Positions 19,380-29,355 of a DNA stretch of 64,000 bases are shown here, one piece after another. The stretch comes from QPIN01 sp965224575 (GTDB lineage: Bacteria > Pseudomonadota > Gammaproteobacteria > Methylococcales > Methylomonadaceae): positions 744,001-808,000 of the forward strand of contig CBDCZQ010000006.1 in the NCBI GenBank assembly GCA_965224575.1, in the 5' to 3' direction. The first letter of the stretch is position 1, and every line of letters begins with the position of its first letter. The translations under genes were made by a program, and so were the position numbers. Below the pieces are notes generated by a model. That model saw nothing but the letters and a program-made list of their open reading frames with translations, was not told the origin of the DNA and did not search any database.

Positions 19380-19564
19380 GATATTAATTAAACAAAAATG
19401 CTATTAATCTAGGAGGCTGTCCGAGAATAGAAACCGTATATTTTAACTGTTTTAATTCTTTCTGCGCTACTAAATTATTAATGAAGGGTTTGATTAAAAG
19501 TGAAGAAAAGAATCCAACAAGCTATGATATGATTGCTTAAGTTTTCAGTCGACGAATAAATACA

Positions 19565-20083
19565 ATGAATAAAATCAGTTTAGGTAGCTTCAACACTAGA
19601 GTTATAGTTTTATTTATAGTGCTGTTAAGCACCACAATAAGTGTTTCATCAGCTAATGAAACATCTATTATGCCGTTTAGACAAGGCTCTTTTCAACAAA
19701 TACAACGAAAACATCTCGACCAACCCTATATTATCGCTTTTTGGTCAGAAACCTGTGGTTATTGTATGAAAGAACTTGCATTATTAGGTAAATTAATAAA
19801 AAAACACCCTGATGTAGGGCTTGTTACCATATCAACAGATCCTTTTTTAGACGAAGAAAGGCTTAATACAATTTTAGCCTCAAAAAACCTTCAAAATGTT
19901 GAAAAATGGGTTTTTGCTGACAGAAACACAGCACGTTTACATACCGAGGTTGGCAAAAAATGGCGAGGCGAACTCCCTCTCACTTACTTTTTTGAAAAGA
20001 ACAATAAAAAAATAAAACATTTAGGTACTATTAACGAGCAGGAACTTATTACCTGGTTTGCTGACCAAAGTAATATCCATTAA
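19565..20083 (+). CDS. secreted thioredoxin-fold (TlpA/ResA-like) protein
   Basis: A 172-residue protein with a signal peptide or membrane anchor (about residues 10-30) and a thioredoxin domain. The redox motif is CGYC (Cys64, Cys67) after IIAFWSET, and a cis-proline candidate lies in ELPLTYFF. It is 35 bases upstream of the TonB2-type operon and on the same strand, so co-expression is plausible. Function is probably periplasmic disulfide reduction or peroxide-type redox chemistry. The partner is not known. Confidence 0.8.
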   Translation: MNKISLGSFNTRVIVLFIVLLSTTISVSSANETSIMPFRQGSFQQIQRKHLDQPYIIAFWSETCGYCMKELALLGKLIKKHPDVGLVTISTDPFLDEERLNTILASKNLQNVEKWVFADRNTARLHTEVGKKWRGELPLTYFFEKNNKKIKHLGTINEQELITWFADQSNIH

Positions 20084-20118
20084 TCATCTCAAAACTATTC
20101 TTTAATACAGGAAGATAC

Positions 20119-20892
20119 ATGCCTCTTTCCCCTCGTCTTTTTCAATACCTTATCGTAGCTACTATTAGTTTATCTTCATTTCCTGCCTCTGCCGGACCTT
20201 TAAATACCGCCATTAATGTAGAAACAGCAACCAATAATGCTGCCATCCAGTCTCAAAAGAAAATTAATTCCCTAAGTGATAAGACACAAGCGATGCTGGA
20301 GCAGTATCGAACAACCACGCACCAAATTGATACCTTAGTTACCTATAATAAACATTTACAGGATTTACTGACCTCACAAAAAACTGAGAAAGTTTCTTTA
20401 AATCGCCAGTTAAACGAAATTGAAAATACACAACGTGAAATTGTTCCTCTTATCCTGCGTATGCTAGATAGCTTAGAAAAATTCGTTTCCTTAGACTTGC
20501 CCTTTTTACCTGAAGAAAGAAAGAAACGTTTAGAGAAGCTAAAAACAATGATTGTTAGGGCGGATGTAACCAATGCCGAAAAATTTCGACGCATTTTAGA
20601 AGCCTATCAAGTAGAAAATGATTATGGAAATACAATTGAAGCCTATCGCTCAGATCTAACCTTAAATGGGGTAACAAGTTCTGTAGATTTCTTACGTTTA
20701 GGTAGAGTTGCTTTGTATTATCAACATTTTGATGGAAGCGAAACGGGGTACTGGGATAAAGAACAAAATAAGTGGCAGGTCTTATCAACTGATTATAAAA
20801 ATGCTATTCGCAAAGGACTACGCGTTGCTCGTAAGGAAACAGCGCCTAACATGCTTTCCCTTCCAATCCCTTCGGCGGAGGCTGGACAATGA
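20119..20892 (+). CDS. DUF3450 protein, first gene of a TonB2-type operon
   Basis: A 257-residue secreted protein with a signal peptide (cleavage after about residue 25, ASA) and a long coiled coil at about residues 40-130. The FLPEERKKRLEKL and GRVALYYQ-like stretches are typical of DUF3450. In vibrios and relatives DUF3450 genes head TonB2 clusters and are followed by ttpC, as here. AGGAAG precedes the ATG. The stop overlaps the next start by 4 bases (ATGA). Biochemical role is not established; a periplasmic partner of the energy-transduction complex is inferred. Confidence 0.85.
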   Translation: MPLSPRLFQYLIVATISLSSFPASAGPLNTAINVETATNNAAIQSQKKINSLSDKTQAMLEQYRTTTHQIDTLVTYNKHLQDLLTSQKTEKVSLNRQLNEIENTQREIVPLILRMLDSLEKFVSLDLPFLPEERKKRLEKLKTMIVRADVTNAEKFRRILEAYQVENDYGNTIEAYRSDLTLNGVTSSVDFLRLGRVALYYQHFDGSETGYWDKEQNKWQVLSTDYKNAIRKGLRVARKETAPNMLSLPIPSAEAGQ

Positions 20893-22214
20893 AAAATATC
20901 ATATTCCTCTGTTCATTTCTTATCGTCACACCTTTAGCACTTGCAGAGCATCTCGGCCTAGACCAATTATTAAGAGAAGTTAAAAAAACGCAAGGTATAG
21001 AAGCAAGGATTAACAAATCTCGCGAATCGCAATTTCTTGCAGATAAAAATAAACAGCAACATTTGTTACAAGCAGCACTTGCATCATTAGATAAGCAAGA
21101 ACGTTTAAGTCAGCAGTTAAAAACTCATTTAGATTCTAATGAAGAAGAACTAACCCTGTTAGAAACCGAACTTAAAAATCGAAGTGGCGTTTTAGGTGAA
21201 TTATTTGGTGTTGCTAAACAAGCGGCAGGAGATTTAAAAGCTGATTTAAGCCAATCCTTAGTGTCCGCCCAGTTTCCAGGGCGAGCAGATAAACTAGATT
21301 CTATTGCTAATAGCAAAGCTCTACCCACCATAGCCCAACTTGAAACCTTATGGTATACCTTGCAACATGAAATGACTGAATCTGGAAAAGTCGTTCATTT
21401 TACAACACAAATTCAAGCTGCTGGTAACCTTCAGGAAGCAAAAGTTATTCGCATTGGTGCATTTAACGCCTTAGCCGATGGAAAATATCTAGAGTTTTTA
21501 CCTGATACATCACGACTTAATCTTTTAGCAAAACAGCCTGAAAGCAAGTATTTATCAATGGCATCTGATCTCTCAGAAGCAACAACTGGCCCTGTTAATA
21601 TGGGGATTGACCCAACTCGAGGTGTTATTCTGGGTATGTTGATCCAGGCACCTAATCCTTTAGAACGTATAAATCAAGGTGGGATTATTGGATATATTAT
21701 TCTGATTATGGGTGCAGCTGGATTTGTCTACGCAATTTTTCGGTGGGTTACTTTAACCTTAATTGGAAAAAAAATGACCACTCAGCTTGGGTCATCAGAT
21801 ACTTCATCAGATAACCCCTTAGGTCGAATTTTTATTGCTGCGGAACAAAAAGAATCAGTCGATACAGAAAATCTGGAACTAGTTTTAGATGAAGCCATTA
21901 CCCGAGAAATCCCTATCTTGGAAAAAGGTTTATCAATGATTAAATTATTAGCGGCTGTTGCCCCCTTATTAGGTCTGTTAGGCACAGTTACAGGAATGAT
22001 CGCTACATTCCAGTCCATTAGTTTATTTGGTACGGGGGATCCAAAACTAATGGCAAATGGAATATCCCAAGCTTTAGTCACAACGATGTTAGGTCTTTGT
22101 GTTGCAATTCCTTTACTTTTTTTACATAGTTTAGTGGCATCTCGAAGTCGAATGCTTGTACAAATTTTAGATGAACAAACCGCAGGATTAATAAGTCGTC
22201 GATTAGAAAAATAA
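20889..22214 (+). CDS. ttpC: TtpC-like MotA/TolQ/ExbB proton channel protein with a periplasmic N-terminal extension
   Basis: A 441-residue protein. A signal peptide (about 1-20) is followed by a coiled-coil periplasmic region of about 240 residues. Then comes an ExbB-like core with helices near 265-290 and two more in the 350-430 segment containing KLLAAVAPLLGLLGTVTGM. In TonB2 systems TtpC is required in addition to ExbB2 and ExbD2 and is thought to stabilise the complex. It overlaps the DUF3450 gene by ATGA and is 2 bases from exbB2. Confidence 0.88.
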   Translation: MKNIIFLCSFLIVTPLALAEHLGLDQLLREVKKTQGIEARINKSRESQFLADKNKQQHLLQAALASLDKQERLSQQLKTHLDSNEEELTLLETELKNRSGVLGELFGVAKQAAGDLKADLSQSLVSAQFPGRADKLDSIANSKALPTIAQLETLWYTLQHEMTESGKVVHFTTQIQAAGNLQEAKVIRIGAFNALADGKYLEFLPDTSRLNLLAKQPESKYLSMASDLSEATTGPVNMGIDPTRGVILGMLIQAPNPLERINQGGIIGYIILIMGAAGFVYAIFRWVTLTLIGKKMTTQLGSSDTSSDNPLGRIFIAAEQKESVDTENLELVLDEAITREIPILEKGLSMIKLLAAVAPLLGLLGTVTGMIATFQSISLFGTGDPKLMANGISQALVTTMLGLCVAIPLLFLHSLVASRSRMLVQILDEQTAGLISRRLEK

Positions 22215-22216
22215 TC

Positions 22217-22729
22217 ATGGATTTGTTCTCAACCATACACCAGTTTTTAATCTCAGGCGGAAATGTCTTATGGGTCATTTTGTGGACCTCTTTCTGCCTA
22301 TGGACTTTAATTGCCGAAAGGCTTTTCTATTTTAAATTAACATACCCTGCTCAACGACAGCATCTGGTTCAGGAATGGGAAGACCGGTCAGATAAACAAT
22401 CTCATTCAGCCCTCTTTATTCGCCAATGCATTATTTCAGAAGCAAAAATTAATATGGAAAAAACAATTCCTATTATTAAAATGCTAATAGCCTTATGCCC
22501 GCTACTCGGACTGTTAGGTACTGTAACAGGGATGATCCATGTCTTTGATGTAATGGCAATTACCGGCTCAGGAAATGCAAGAGCCATGGCCTCTGGAATT
22601 TCTCAAGCAACAATTCCAACCATGGCGGGCATGGTCATTGCCATAGCTGGACTTTATTTTAGTAAACTGATCGAACAAAAAGCGAGTAAAGAAACTCATT
22701 ATTTAACTGATTTATTACATTATCATTAA
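22217..22729 (+). CDS. exbB: ExbB2-like MotA/TolQ/ExbB proton channel subunit
   Basis: A 170-residue inner-membrane protein with three predicted helices. The conserved stretch KMLIALCPLLGLLGTVTGMI spans part of the second helix, and the last helix follows ATIPTMAGMVIAI. Short ExbB proteins of this size are characteristic of TonB2 clusters. It lies 2 bases after ttpC and 2 bases before exbD in a gene order that matches the known TonB2 system. Confidence 0.92.
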   Translation: MDLFSTIHQFLISGGNVLWVILWTSFCLWTLIAERLFYFKLTYPAQRQHLVQEWEDRSDKQSHSALFIRQCIISEAKINMEKTIPIIKMLIALCPLLGLLGTVTGMIHVFDVMAITGSGNARAMASGISQATIPTMAGMVIAIAGLYFSKLIEQKASKETHYLTDLLHYH

Positions 22730-22731
22730 TT

Positions 22732-23145
22732 ATGCGTCGCAGAAGTAATCGTTCTAATAACGAACAAACAGCAGATATTGATATGACACCGATGTTAGAC
22801 ATCGTTTTCATCATGTTGATTTTCTTTATTGTTACCACCTCTTTCGTCAAAGAATCGGGGATTGATGTTAATCGCCCTTCAGCTCAAACAGCAACCCGTA
22901 AAGAACAAGGGAACATCATTGTAGCCATTAAACCTAATGGAGATGTCTGGATAGATAAAAGACAGGTTGATATTCGCGCAGTAAGAGCCAATGTTTCTCG
23001 CTTACATGCGGAACAGCCATTAGGTTCAGTCGTTATTGCAGCAGATAAAGAAACCAGAGTTAAAGACTTGACACTAGTGATGGATCAAATCCGTTTAGCA
23101 GGGATTATGAATGCATCCATTGCAACGGAATCTGAATCAAAGTGA
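22732..23145 (+). CDS. exbD: ExbD2-like biopolymer transport protein
   Basis: A 137-residue protein with one N-terminal membrane helix after IDMTPMLDIVFIMLIFF and a C-terminal periplasmic domain. Asp23 in PMLDIVF matches the proton-relay aspartate of ExbD and TolR. The last four bases overlap the GTG start of tonB (GTGA). Confidence 0.93.
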   Translation: MRRRSNRSNNEQTADIDMTPMLDIVFIMLIFFIVTTSFVKESGIDVNRPSAQTATRKEQGNIIVAIKPNGDVWIDKRQVDIRAVRANVSRLHAEQPLGSVVIAADKETRVKDLTLVMDQIRLAGIMNASIATESESK

Positions 23146-23783
23146 AAACCATTTCACTCTCGCTCTTATCAGGAATGGTTATATCATTGGCTCTGTTTTG
23201 GCTAATGCAAATGATGATCAGCAATAACCAAATGAGTTTTGAAAAAACAGATCCTGTTCATATGGCCGAGTTTGTTCGGTTAAAACGGGATACTAAGTTG
23301 CAAACAAAAGACAGGAACAGACCTGACGAACCTCCTCCACCTGAAAAACGTCCCCCTCCTCCTAAGATGCAGATGCAACAAGCTCAGGTTTCACAAAGTA
23401 ATACACCTCAAATGGATATGCCTAATTTGGATATTCCTTTGCAAACTAGTCGATTTGGCGGCTCACTTTTATCAGGTTTATCCATGAAAGTAAGTACTGG
23501 ACAAATAAGTACTAGTCTTATTCCCTTGTCCAGGATTGAACCACGATGTATTTTGAGCAAAACAGCCCAACGTAAAGGAGGCTTTACTAAACTTATAATA
23601 GCTATCACCAAAGAAGGAACTGTAAAAGATGTTAAAGTGATTGAGATGCGACCAAAAAGAGCAATGAAAACTCATTGCCTGCTCAGTGCTATTAGACGCT
23701 GGAAGTTTAAACCAAAAGTAGTAGATGGTGTAGCTGTTGAAGCAACTGGTACTCAAATATTAGAATTTGCCAAACAAAGATGA
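23142..23783 (+). CDS. tonB: TonB2-like energy transducer
   Basis: A 213-residue protein with one N-terminal membrane helix (about 5-27), a proline-rich spacer (PDEPPPPEKRPPPPK, about residues 62-76) and a C-terminal TonB fold. The fold has GGFTKLIIAITKEGTVKDVK and a final AIRRWKFKPK motif. It transmits inner-membrane proton force to outer-membrane receptors. The short spacer is typical of TonB2 rather than TonB1. Start is GTG at 23142, overlapping exbD. A TPR gene follows with ATGA overlap. No TonB-dependent receptor is in the window, so the substrate is unknown. Confidence 0.9.
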   Translation: MKTISLSLLSGMVISLALFWLMQMMISNNQMSFEKTDPVHMAEFVRLKRDTKLQTKDRNRPDEPPPPEKRPPPPKMQMQQAQVSQSNTPQMDMPNLDIPLQTSRFGGSLLSGLSMKVSTGQISTSLIPLSRIEPRCILSKTAQRKGGFTKLIIAITKEGTVKDVKVIEMRPKRAMKTHCLLSAIRRWKFKPKVVDGVAVEATGTQILEFAKQR

Positions 23784-24991
23784 TTCGTTTACTTACCCTA
23801 GTTTTATATATTTCTTTGCTCACTCCAGTATTCGCAAAAAGTACCCCCCCCCCCTTACCTGCATGGCTATACAAAAAACTGGAAAAAACTGAGTTACTGA
23901 TCTCAAAAAAATCGTATCAACAAGCAGAAGAAAACTTAAAAGAAATCCTCACAAAAGTTAAGGCTAAAAGCTATGGACAAGCTATTACATTACGAAGTTT
24001 ATCTTCTTTATACGCCATAAATAGTCAATATAAAAAAGCAAGTAACACTTTATCTAAGTGCATAGCTTTAAATATATTACCTGAAACCCAGCAACAACAA
24101 GCCCTACTTAACTTAGGGCAACTTTATATGGCAACAGAGCAATATACGAAAGCCATTAAAACTTTAGAACCCTGGTTAGCTGAAGACTCAAATTCAGACG
24201 CAGCCAGTGCAGAGTTAAATGCTTTGGTCGCCAATGCATACGCCCAACTTAAGCGCTACCGTAAAGCTCTACCCTATATTAAAAAAGCGATTACTCAATC
24301 AAAAAAACCTATTGAGTCATGGTACCAGTTAAATCTGGCTTTATATTATCAGCTTGAAAACTACACATCTGCAGCAGAAATTTTAAAAACATTGGTTCGT
24401 CTATATTCAGATAAAAAGCAGTATTGGACACAACTATCATCTGTCTACCAGCAACTAAAGCAATATAAAAAAGCCTTATCTATTCAACAACTAGCCTACA
24501 AAAAAGAACTGCTTGGCAGTGAAAAAGAAATTTTAGAACTTGCAAACCTGTTTTTATATACAGGCGCACCTTATAAATCTGCAAAGCTATTAGATCATGA
24601 GCTTAAGAAAAAAAATATTAAGCATACTTCAAAAAACTGGGAAACTTTAGCAAACTCATGGCGGATGGCAAAAGAGTTTAAATTTGCAATCAATGCCTTA
24701 GAAACCGCATCTAAACTAGACAGCAAAGGAAGCTTATATCAACAGCTAGGCACAATCCACGCATCGCAAGAAGAATGGAACAAAGCCGTCAGTTCTTTAA
24801 CCAAAGCCATTAGCAAAGGAGGATTAAAAGACAAAGGATCCACTTATCTATTGCTTGGGATGAGCTATTTTGAATTAAACAACACCAAACAGGCTGAGAA
24901 ATCATTTAAACAAGCGACTCAATATAGCAAATCTAAAAAAGAAGCTTTGCAATGGATAGAATATATTAAAACTACAAATCAGGAGTCCTAG
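23780..24991 (+). CDS. secreted TPR protein closing the TonB2-type operon
   Basis: A 403-residue protein with a signal peptide (about 1-19) and about ten tetratricopeptide-like repeats with the usual A-Y-A and K-A-x-x pattern over residues 30-390. A run of eleven C bases at about 23846-23856 encodes Pro residues near the mature N-terminus and could be prone to slippage. TPR genes are often the last gene of TonB2 operons. It overlaps tonB by ATGA. Role is presumably scaffolding in the periplasm; the partner is not known. Confidence 0.85.
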   Translation: MIRLLTLVLYISLLTPVFAKSTPPPLPAWLYKKLEKTELLISKKSYQQAEENLKEILTKVKAKSYGQAITLRSLSSLYAINSQYKKASNTLSKCIALNILPETQQQQALLNLGQLYMATEQYTKAIKTLEPWLAEDSNSDAASAELNALVANAYAQLKRYRKALPYIKKAITQSKKPIESWYQLNLALYYQLENYTSAAEILKTLVRLYSDKKQYWTQLSSVYQQLKQYKKALSIQQLAYKKELLGSEKEILELANLFLYTGAPYKSAKLLDHELKKKNIKHTSKNWETLANSWRMAKEFKFAINALETASKLDSKGSLYQQLGTIHASQEEWNKAVSSLTKAISKGGLKDKGSTYLLLGMSYFELNNTKQAEKSFKQATQYSKSKKEALQWIEYIKTTNQES

Positions 24992-25176
24992 TAGGATGTG
25001 ATTAAAAGAGGCAAAGAATAACTCTTGATAATGTCTATAACCCTTATTAACAACTATTCTTCATGTTTTTTTATCCAAGCTTCTTCACAAAACCGTGAAC
25101 CGACTTCATCTCACCAGCGGAGGACTGATATAATTTTTTTGACCACGAAAAATACAACTATTTTAGATTAGTTAGC

Positions 25177-26820
25177 CTAATTATTACTAAAATAGGTCCA
25201 TATCAAACCCAAACAAGTTAACAAGACCACTGACAACCAAGCATCCTTACGTAGCCAAGTATTATCAGCTCCCTTCTGTGAACCGAAAAGACCATCAGCA
25301 GTGGAAAACGTAAGCCCTGCTAATTTCTTTGCATCGGGTTCCGGTGTCATCAAACTAACGATGATAAGGATCAATGAACACACGATAAACAGTAATACCG
25401 CAAAGTGCAGAAAATTAATGTCTGCATACCAATATAACCAACCTGTTAGGGAATCTTTATACAATTCCGCAGCTAAACGCCCCATGCCGAGTACAAAACC
25501 GGCAACTAGTGATGATATCGCCCCTTCAGCGTTAACTCGCCGCCAGACAATACCGATAAGAAACACTGCGGCAATAGGTGGTGAAATATACGCTTGCACG
25601 CTCTGTAGATAATGATAGAGCTGGCCGGATATAAATTTCATCATCGGTATCCATGCCAAACCTAATGCTACAAGTACAACAGTAGAAACCTGACCAACAA
25701 AAACCAGTTGACGTTCTGATGCTTCCGGATGGAATTTTTTATAGATATCCCATGTTACTAAGGTAGAACACGAATTAAATACTGACGACAATGAGCTCAT
25801 AAGTGCAGCCAGCAACCCAGCCACTACTAAGCCTTTAAGTCCGGCTGGCAATAACACGCCAATCAAAGTTGGTAACGCCTGATCAGGCTGATCCAATTGC
25901 AGAAAACCCTTTTGTGCTAGTGAATACGCAATAACCCCTGGTATGACGAATATAAAAAGTGGGAGCAACTTGAGATAACCCGCAAAAATTGTCCCACGCC
26001 GAGCCTGATCTATATTACTGGCTGACAACACACGCTGTACAATAAACTGATCTGTACACCAGTACCATACGCCTAGAATCGGTGCTCCGAATACAATACC
26101 TGTCCAAGGGAAGTCCGGATCCGTCATAGGTTTCCACATATCGAAAAAACCATTACCAGCTGTTTGATATAACACATCCCAGCCGCCTAGCTTATCCAAT
26201 CCAATAACGGTTACTGCAAGAGAACCACCGATCAACACAAACATTTGCACCAAATCTGTGTACAGAACCGCACGCAGTCCACCAAAAATGGTATAGATGC
26301 CAGTTGCAACCACAGTAACTAAGGCACCTGTCCAAAAATCGATTCCCATTAGCGATTCGAATACGATTCCACCAGCAGCAATTGTCACCGAAATTTTTGT
26401 CAGCACATAGCCAACAATGGAGATAACTGCTAGATACCACCGCGCTGCTGATGAATACCGCCTTTCCAGAAATTCAGGCATGGTAAATACGCTACTGCGA
26501 ATATAAAACGGCACAAAAACCCACCCCAGTAAAAGTAAAATAACCGATGCCAAAAGCTCAAATTGCCCGACAGCGACACCACTAGCCGCTGCGGTTCCAG
26601 CCAACCCAATCAAGTGCTCTGAACCAATATTAGATGCAAAAAGTGAAGCCCCAATTACAAACCAGCCAACATTACGCCCTGCCAAGAAATAACCAGCAGA
26701 AGTTTTACGAGTTGATTTTTCACTTTGTGTAGCCCAAAAAGCAACACCAAAAATCACCACAAAATACGCAGCAATAACGACCCAATCAATACCTTCTAAT
26801 AATGACAATGTAACCTCCAA
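25177..26820 (-). CDS. sodium/solute symporter (SSS family), probably for a sugar
   Basis: A 547-residue inner-membrane transporter with about 14 helices. The segment ASNIGSEHLIGLAG in helix 1-2 and the later FNSCSTLVTWDIYKK stretch are the same as in vSGLT-type Na+/galactose or glucose transporters. It ends shortly after a cytoplasmic tail and a final helix. It lies 92 bases downstream of a GH3 beta-glucosidase gene on the same strand, so uptake of glucose or a related sugar released by that enzyme is a reasonable inference. Base composition looks richer in G+C than flanking genes, suggesting that this pair came together from elsewhere. Confidence 0.88.
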   Translation of the reverse strand: MEVTLSLLEGIDWVVIAAYFVVIFGVAFWATQSEKSTRKTSAGYFLAGRNVGWFVIGASLFASNIGSEHLIGLAGTAAASGVAVGQFELLASVILLLLGWVFVPFYIRSSVFTMPEFLERRYSSAARWYLAVISIVGYVLTKISVTIAAGGIVFESLMGIDFWTGALVTVVATGIYTIFGGLRAVLYTDLVQMFVLIGGSLAVTVIGLDKLGGWDVLYQTAGNGFFDMWKPMTDPDFPWTGIVFGAPILGVWYWCTDQFIVQRVLSASNIDQARRGTIFAGYLKLLPLFIFVIPGVIAYSLAQKGFLQLDQPDQALPTLIGVLLPAGLKGLVVAGLLAALMSSLSSVFNSCSTLVTWDIYKKFHPEASERQLVFVGQVSTVVLVALGLAWIPMMKFISGQLYHYLQSVQAYISPPIAAVFLIGIVWRRVNAEGAISSLVAGFVLGMGRLAAELYKDSLTGWLYWYADINFLHFAVLLFIVCSLILIIVSLMTPEPDAKKLAGLTFSTADGLFGSQKGADNTWLRKDAWLSVVLLTCLGLIWTYFSNN

Positions 26821-26912
26821 GACGTTCTTACGTCAATTGTCGAAACTTCCCAAAGTTGCTTAAACCTAGAAAAATCAGTTGCCTTTGATACATGCTTTAA
26901 AAAATATTTTTA

Positions 26913-29204
26913 TTAATCTCCTAAAAGCTTTCCCCAAAAACTATTTGCTTGAGCAGCTTTGACAACAAAACCTGATTTCAATTTTCCGACTTTAATTTCA
27001 AAACCTCCTGGTTCTAGAACTGGCTTATTGTCCCTCCCAATAAAAGAAAGGTCTTCTTTACGCAATTCAAACTCAACAGTTTTCGACTCTCCTGGTTCTA
27101 GTGAAATCTTAGTAAATCGCCTAAGTTTTTTTACCGCCGGCGTCACAGAAGCAAACAAATCACTGACATAAAGTTGTATAGATTCTTTCCCTGCCCTTTT
27201 CCCTGTATTAGTTACTGTTACCGAAACATTTAGCACATCATCTGGATACATCTCTGCTTTATCCAATTTAAGATGGCTATATTTATACGTTGTATAACTC
27301 AGTCCGTAAGCAAACGGCCACTGTGGATTATAAGCTGTCCATGTATAAGCTAAGGTCTGCTGTTCTGAGCCCTTATAATCATAGTTTTCCAGAGACCCCG
27401 AATAGCGAGGGTATGTAAAAGGTAATTTTCCGTTGGGATTCACATCTCCAAATAACACATCGACAATCGCTTCTGCACCGAACATACCTGGAAGATACGC
27501 CATCACAATAGCCTGAGATTTTTTTTCTATCTCTCTAATAATACGAGGTCGATTCTCCATCAATACTAATACAACCGGTTTACCTGTTGATTGCAAGGCC
27601 TTAACAAGTTGAAGCTGTGCCTCTGGAAGATCCAGGTTCTCAATAATTCCGGGTTGTTCAACTGCTGGTTTCTCTGCAATAGCCACTATAATAACATCAA
27701 CATTCTTTGCTGCAGCTACAGCAGCGCTAATATCAATTGATTCTGAATAAGATACACCCGGCACATATTTGACCTGATTTTCTCCAAGTGAGGCACGCAT
27801 TGCTTGTAATAGGTTGTATGTGTTTTGCGGGTAAAAAGATTCCTCCGTACCTTGCCAGGTATAACTCCAGCCACCGTACAGAGGAGGCAAAGATGCCGCT
27901 CCCGGCCCCGTTAACAAAATACTGGTTTGCTTAGAAAGCGGAAGTAGATCTTGATCGTTTTTAAGTAAAGTCATAGCATCTTGCGCTGCAGAAAGACTGG
28001 CTTTATGAGAACTTGCCTGTGCAACACCTGCTGCAAGCTCAGGATTAGGATAAGGGTTATCAAACAATCCCATATCGAATTTTAATTTGAGAATTCGCCG
28101 CACAGACTCATCGATCCTATCTTCTGATATTTCACCTTCACGAACCAGTTCCACCAAGTGATCATAAAATGTGAGGGTGAAGGGTGTCATACTTATATCA
28201 ATACCAGCCAGAACAGCTATTTTTACAGCTTCCTTTTCGCTGGCAGCTACGCGATGCACTTTGTGAAGTTTTATCACATCTTCCCAATCAGTAACGACGA
28301 CACCTTTAAACTCCAATTCGTCCCGAAGCAGACCGGTTAACAGCGCGTGACTAGAATGTACAGGTACACCGTTAATCTCGGCAGAATTAACCATGATAGT
28401 TTTTATTCCTGCATCAATAGCAGCTTTGAATGGTGGTAAAAAATATTCGCGCAATACACCTTCCGGAATCCAGGCCGGTGTCCGGTCTTTTCCTGTCAGA
28501 GGTGCACTGTATCCTATAAAGTGTTTTGCCGTGGCTGCAACATTTTCTGGCTGTGAATCAGTACTATCACCTTGCAATCCTAGCGTAGCCGCACGCCCCA
28601 TTTCGGTCACCAGATATGTATCCTCACCAAAGGTCTCAAAAAATCGCGACCAAAGAGGATTACGAGCGACATCCAATACTGGCGAAAAATTCCATGGCAA
28701 TCCAGACGCTCTAGTTTCTAAAGCTGTGATCTTATTACTGGTCTTAACATGTTCGAGATCCCAGGTTGCTGCCAAAGCAAGGTTATGTGGAAATATTGTG
28801 GCATTGCGCAAAAAGTGATGCCCATGAACCGCATCGATACCGTAAATTATTGGAATTCCAAGACGTGTATCTTTAGTTGCAATGTCCTGAATATCCTTGA
28901 TCACACGCTGCCAGTGTTCCAAATGAAACGAAGCATCCCAAACGTTTAATATAGATCCAATATGGTATTCGATCAATGCTTGTTTAAGCTTGGCTTTGTC
29001 CAGCCTATGCAAAGATCCTTTATCCTCTTTTGTTTTCGACACCACTTCCAATGTGACCTGGGTCATCTGACCTACCTTTTCCTCCAAAGTCATTTTATCT
29101 AAAAGGTCTTCAACTTCGTCAAAGCCAAAAGAAATTTGCGCATGTACATTTAAACCCCAAAAACTTGTCAATACAAGCACAATCAATCTAACGTTATAAG
29201 CCAT
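26913..29204 (-). CDS. secreted GH3 beta-glucosidase (BglX-like)
   Basis: A 763-residue enzyme with a signal peptide (about 1-22, cleavage near VHA). A GH3 N-terminal barrel carries the catalytic nucleophile in GVVVTDWEDV, followed by the GH3 C-terminal alpha/beta sandwich and a fibronectin III-like end (about residues 660-750). The KHFIGYSAP region is the substrate lysine/histidine stretch. It cleaves beta-glucosides in the periplasm or outside the cell. It is upstream of the sugar symporter, forming a two-gene utilisation unit. The 252 bases upstream hold an inverted repeat at 29356-29381 and a divergent gene. Base composition differs from neighbours. Confidence 0.92.
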   Translation of the reverse strand: MAYNVRLIVLVLTSFWGLNVHAQISFGFDEVEDLLDKMTLEEKVGQMTQVTLEVVSKTKEDKGSLHRLDKAKLKQALIEYHIGSILNVWDASFHLEHWQRVIKDIQDIATKDTRLGIPIIYGIDAVHGHHFLRNATIFPHNLALAATWDLEHVKTSNKITALETRASGLPWNFSPVLDVARNPLWSRFFETFGEDTYLVTEMGRAATLGLQGDSTDSQPENVAATAKHFIGYSAPLTGKDRTPAWIPEGVLREYFLPPFKAAIDAGIKTIMVNSAEINGVPVHSSHALLTGLLRDELEFKGVVVTDWEDVIKLHKVHRVAASEKEAVKIAVLAGIDISMTPFTLTFYDHLVELVREGEISEDRIDESVRRILKLKFDMGLFDNPYPNPELAAGVAQASSHKASLSAAQDAMTLLKNDQDLLPLSKQTSILLTGPGAASLPPLYGGWSYTWQGTEESFYPQNTYNLLQAMRASLGENQVKYVPGVSYSESIDISAAVAAAKNVDVIIVAIAEKPAVEQPGIIENLDLPEAQLQLVKALQSTGKPVVLVLMENRPRIIREIEKKSQAIVMAYLPGMFGAEAIVDVLFGDVNPNGKLPFTYPRYSGSLENYDYKGSEQQTLAYTWTAYNPQWPFAYGLSYTTYKYSHLKLDKAEMYPDDVLNVSVTVTNTGKRAGKESIQLYVSDLFASVTPAVKKLRRFTKISLEPGESKTVEFELRKEDLSFIGRDNKPVLEPGGFEIKVGKLKSGFVVKAAQANSFWGKLLGD

Positions 29205-29355
29205 TTTTATTATTATTTACAAATCTCTAGAAAAACTAATATGGGCTCCAAACTTAGGTAAAAGTTCCCTCTCGTTCAAAATATAATCTTGGTTTATGAA
29301 AAAGGTAAAGAATGAGTAGGTTCGGCTAACAGCTTTCAACTTTTCAGTACCGTAG

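Noticed and set aside
19411..19430. AGGAGGCTGTCCGAGAATAG resembling the end of an insertion sequence
   Set aside because: Only one end is present with no partner repeat, transposase or duplication nearby.
20708..20983. Plus-strand open frame across the DUF3450/ttpC junction
   Set aside because: It overlaps two well-supported genes in a different frame and has no family-like sequence.
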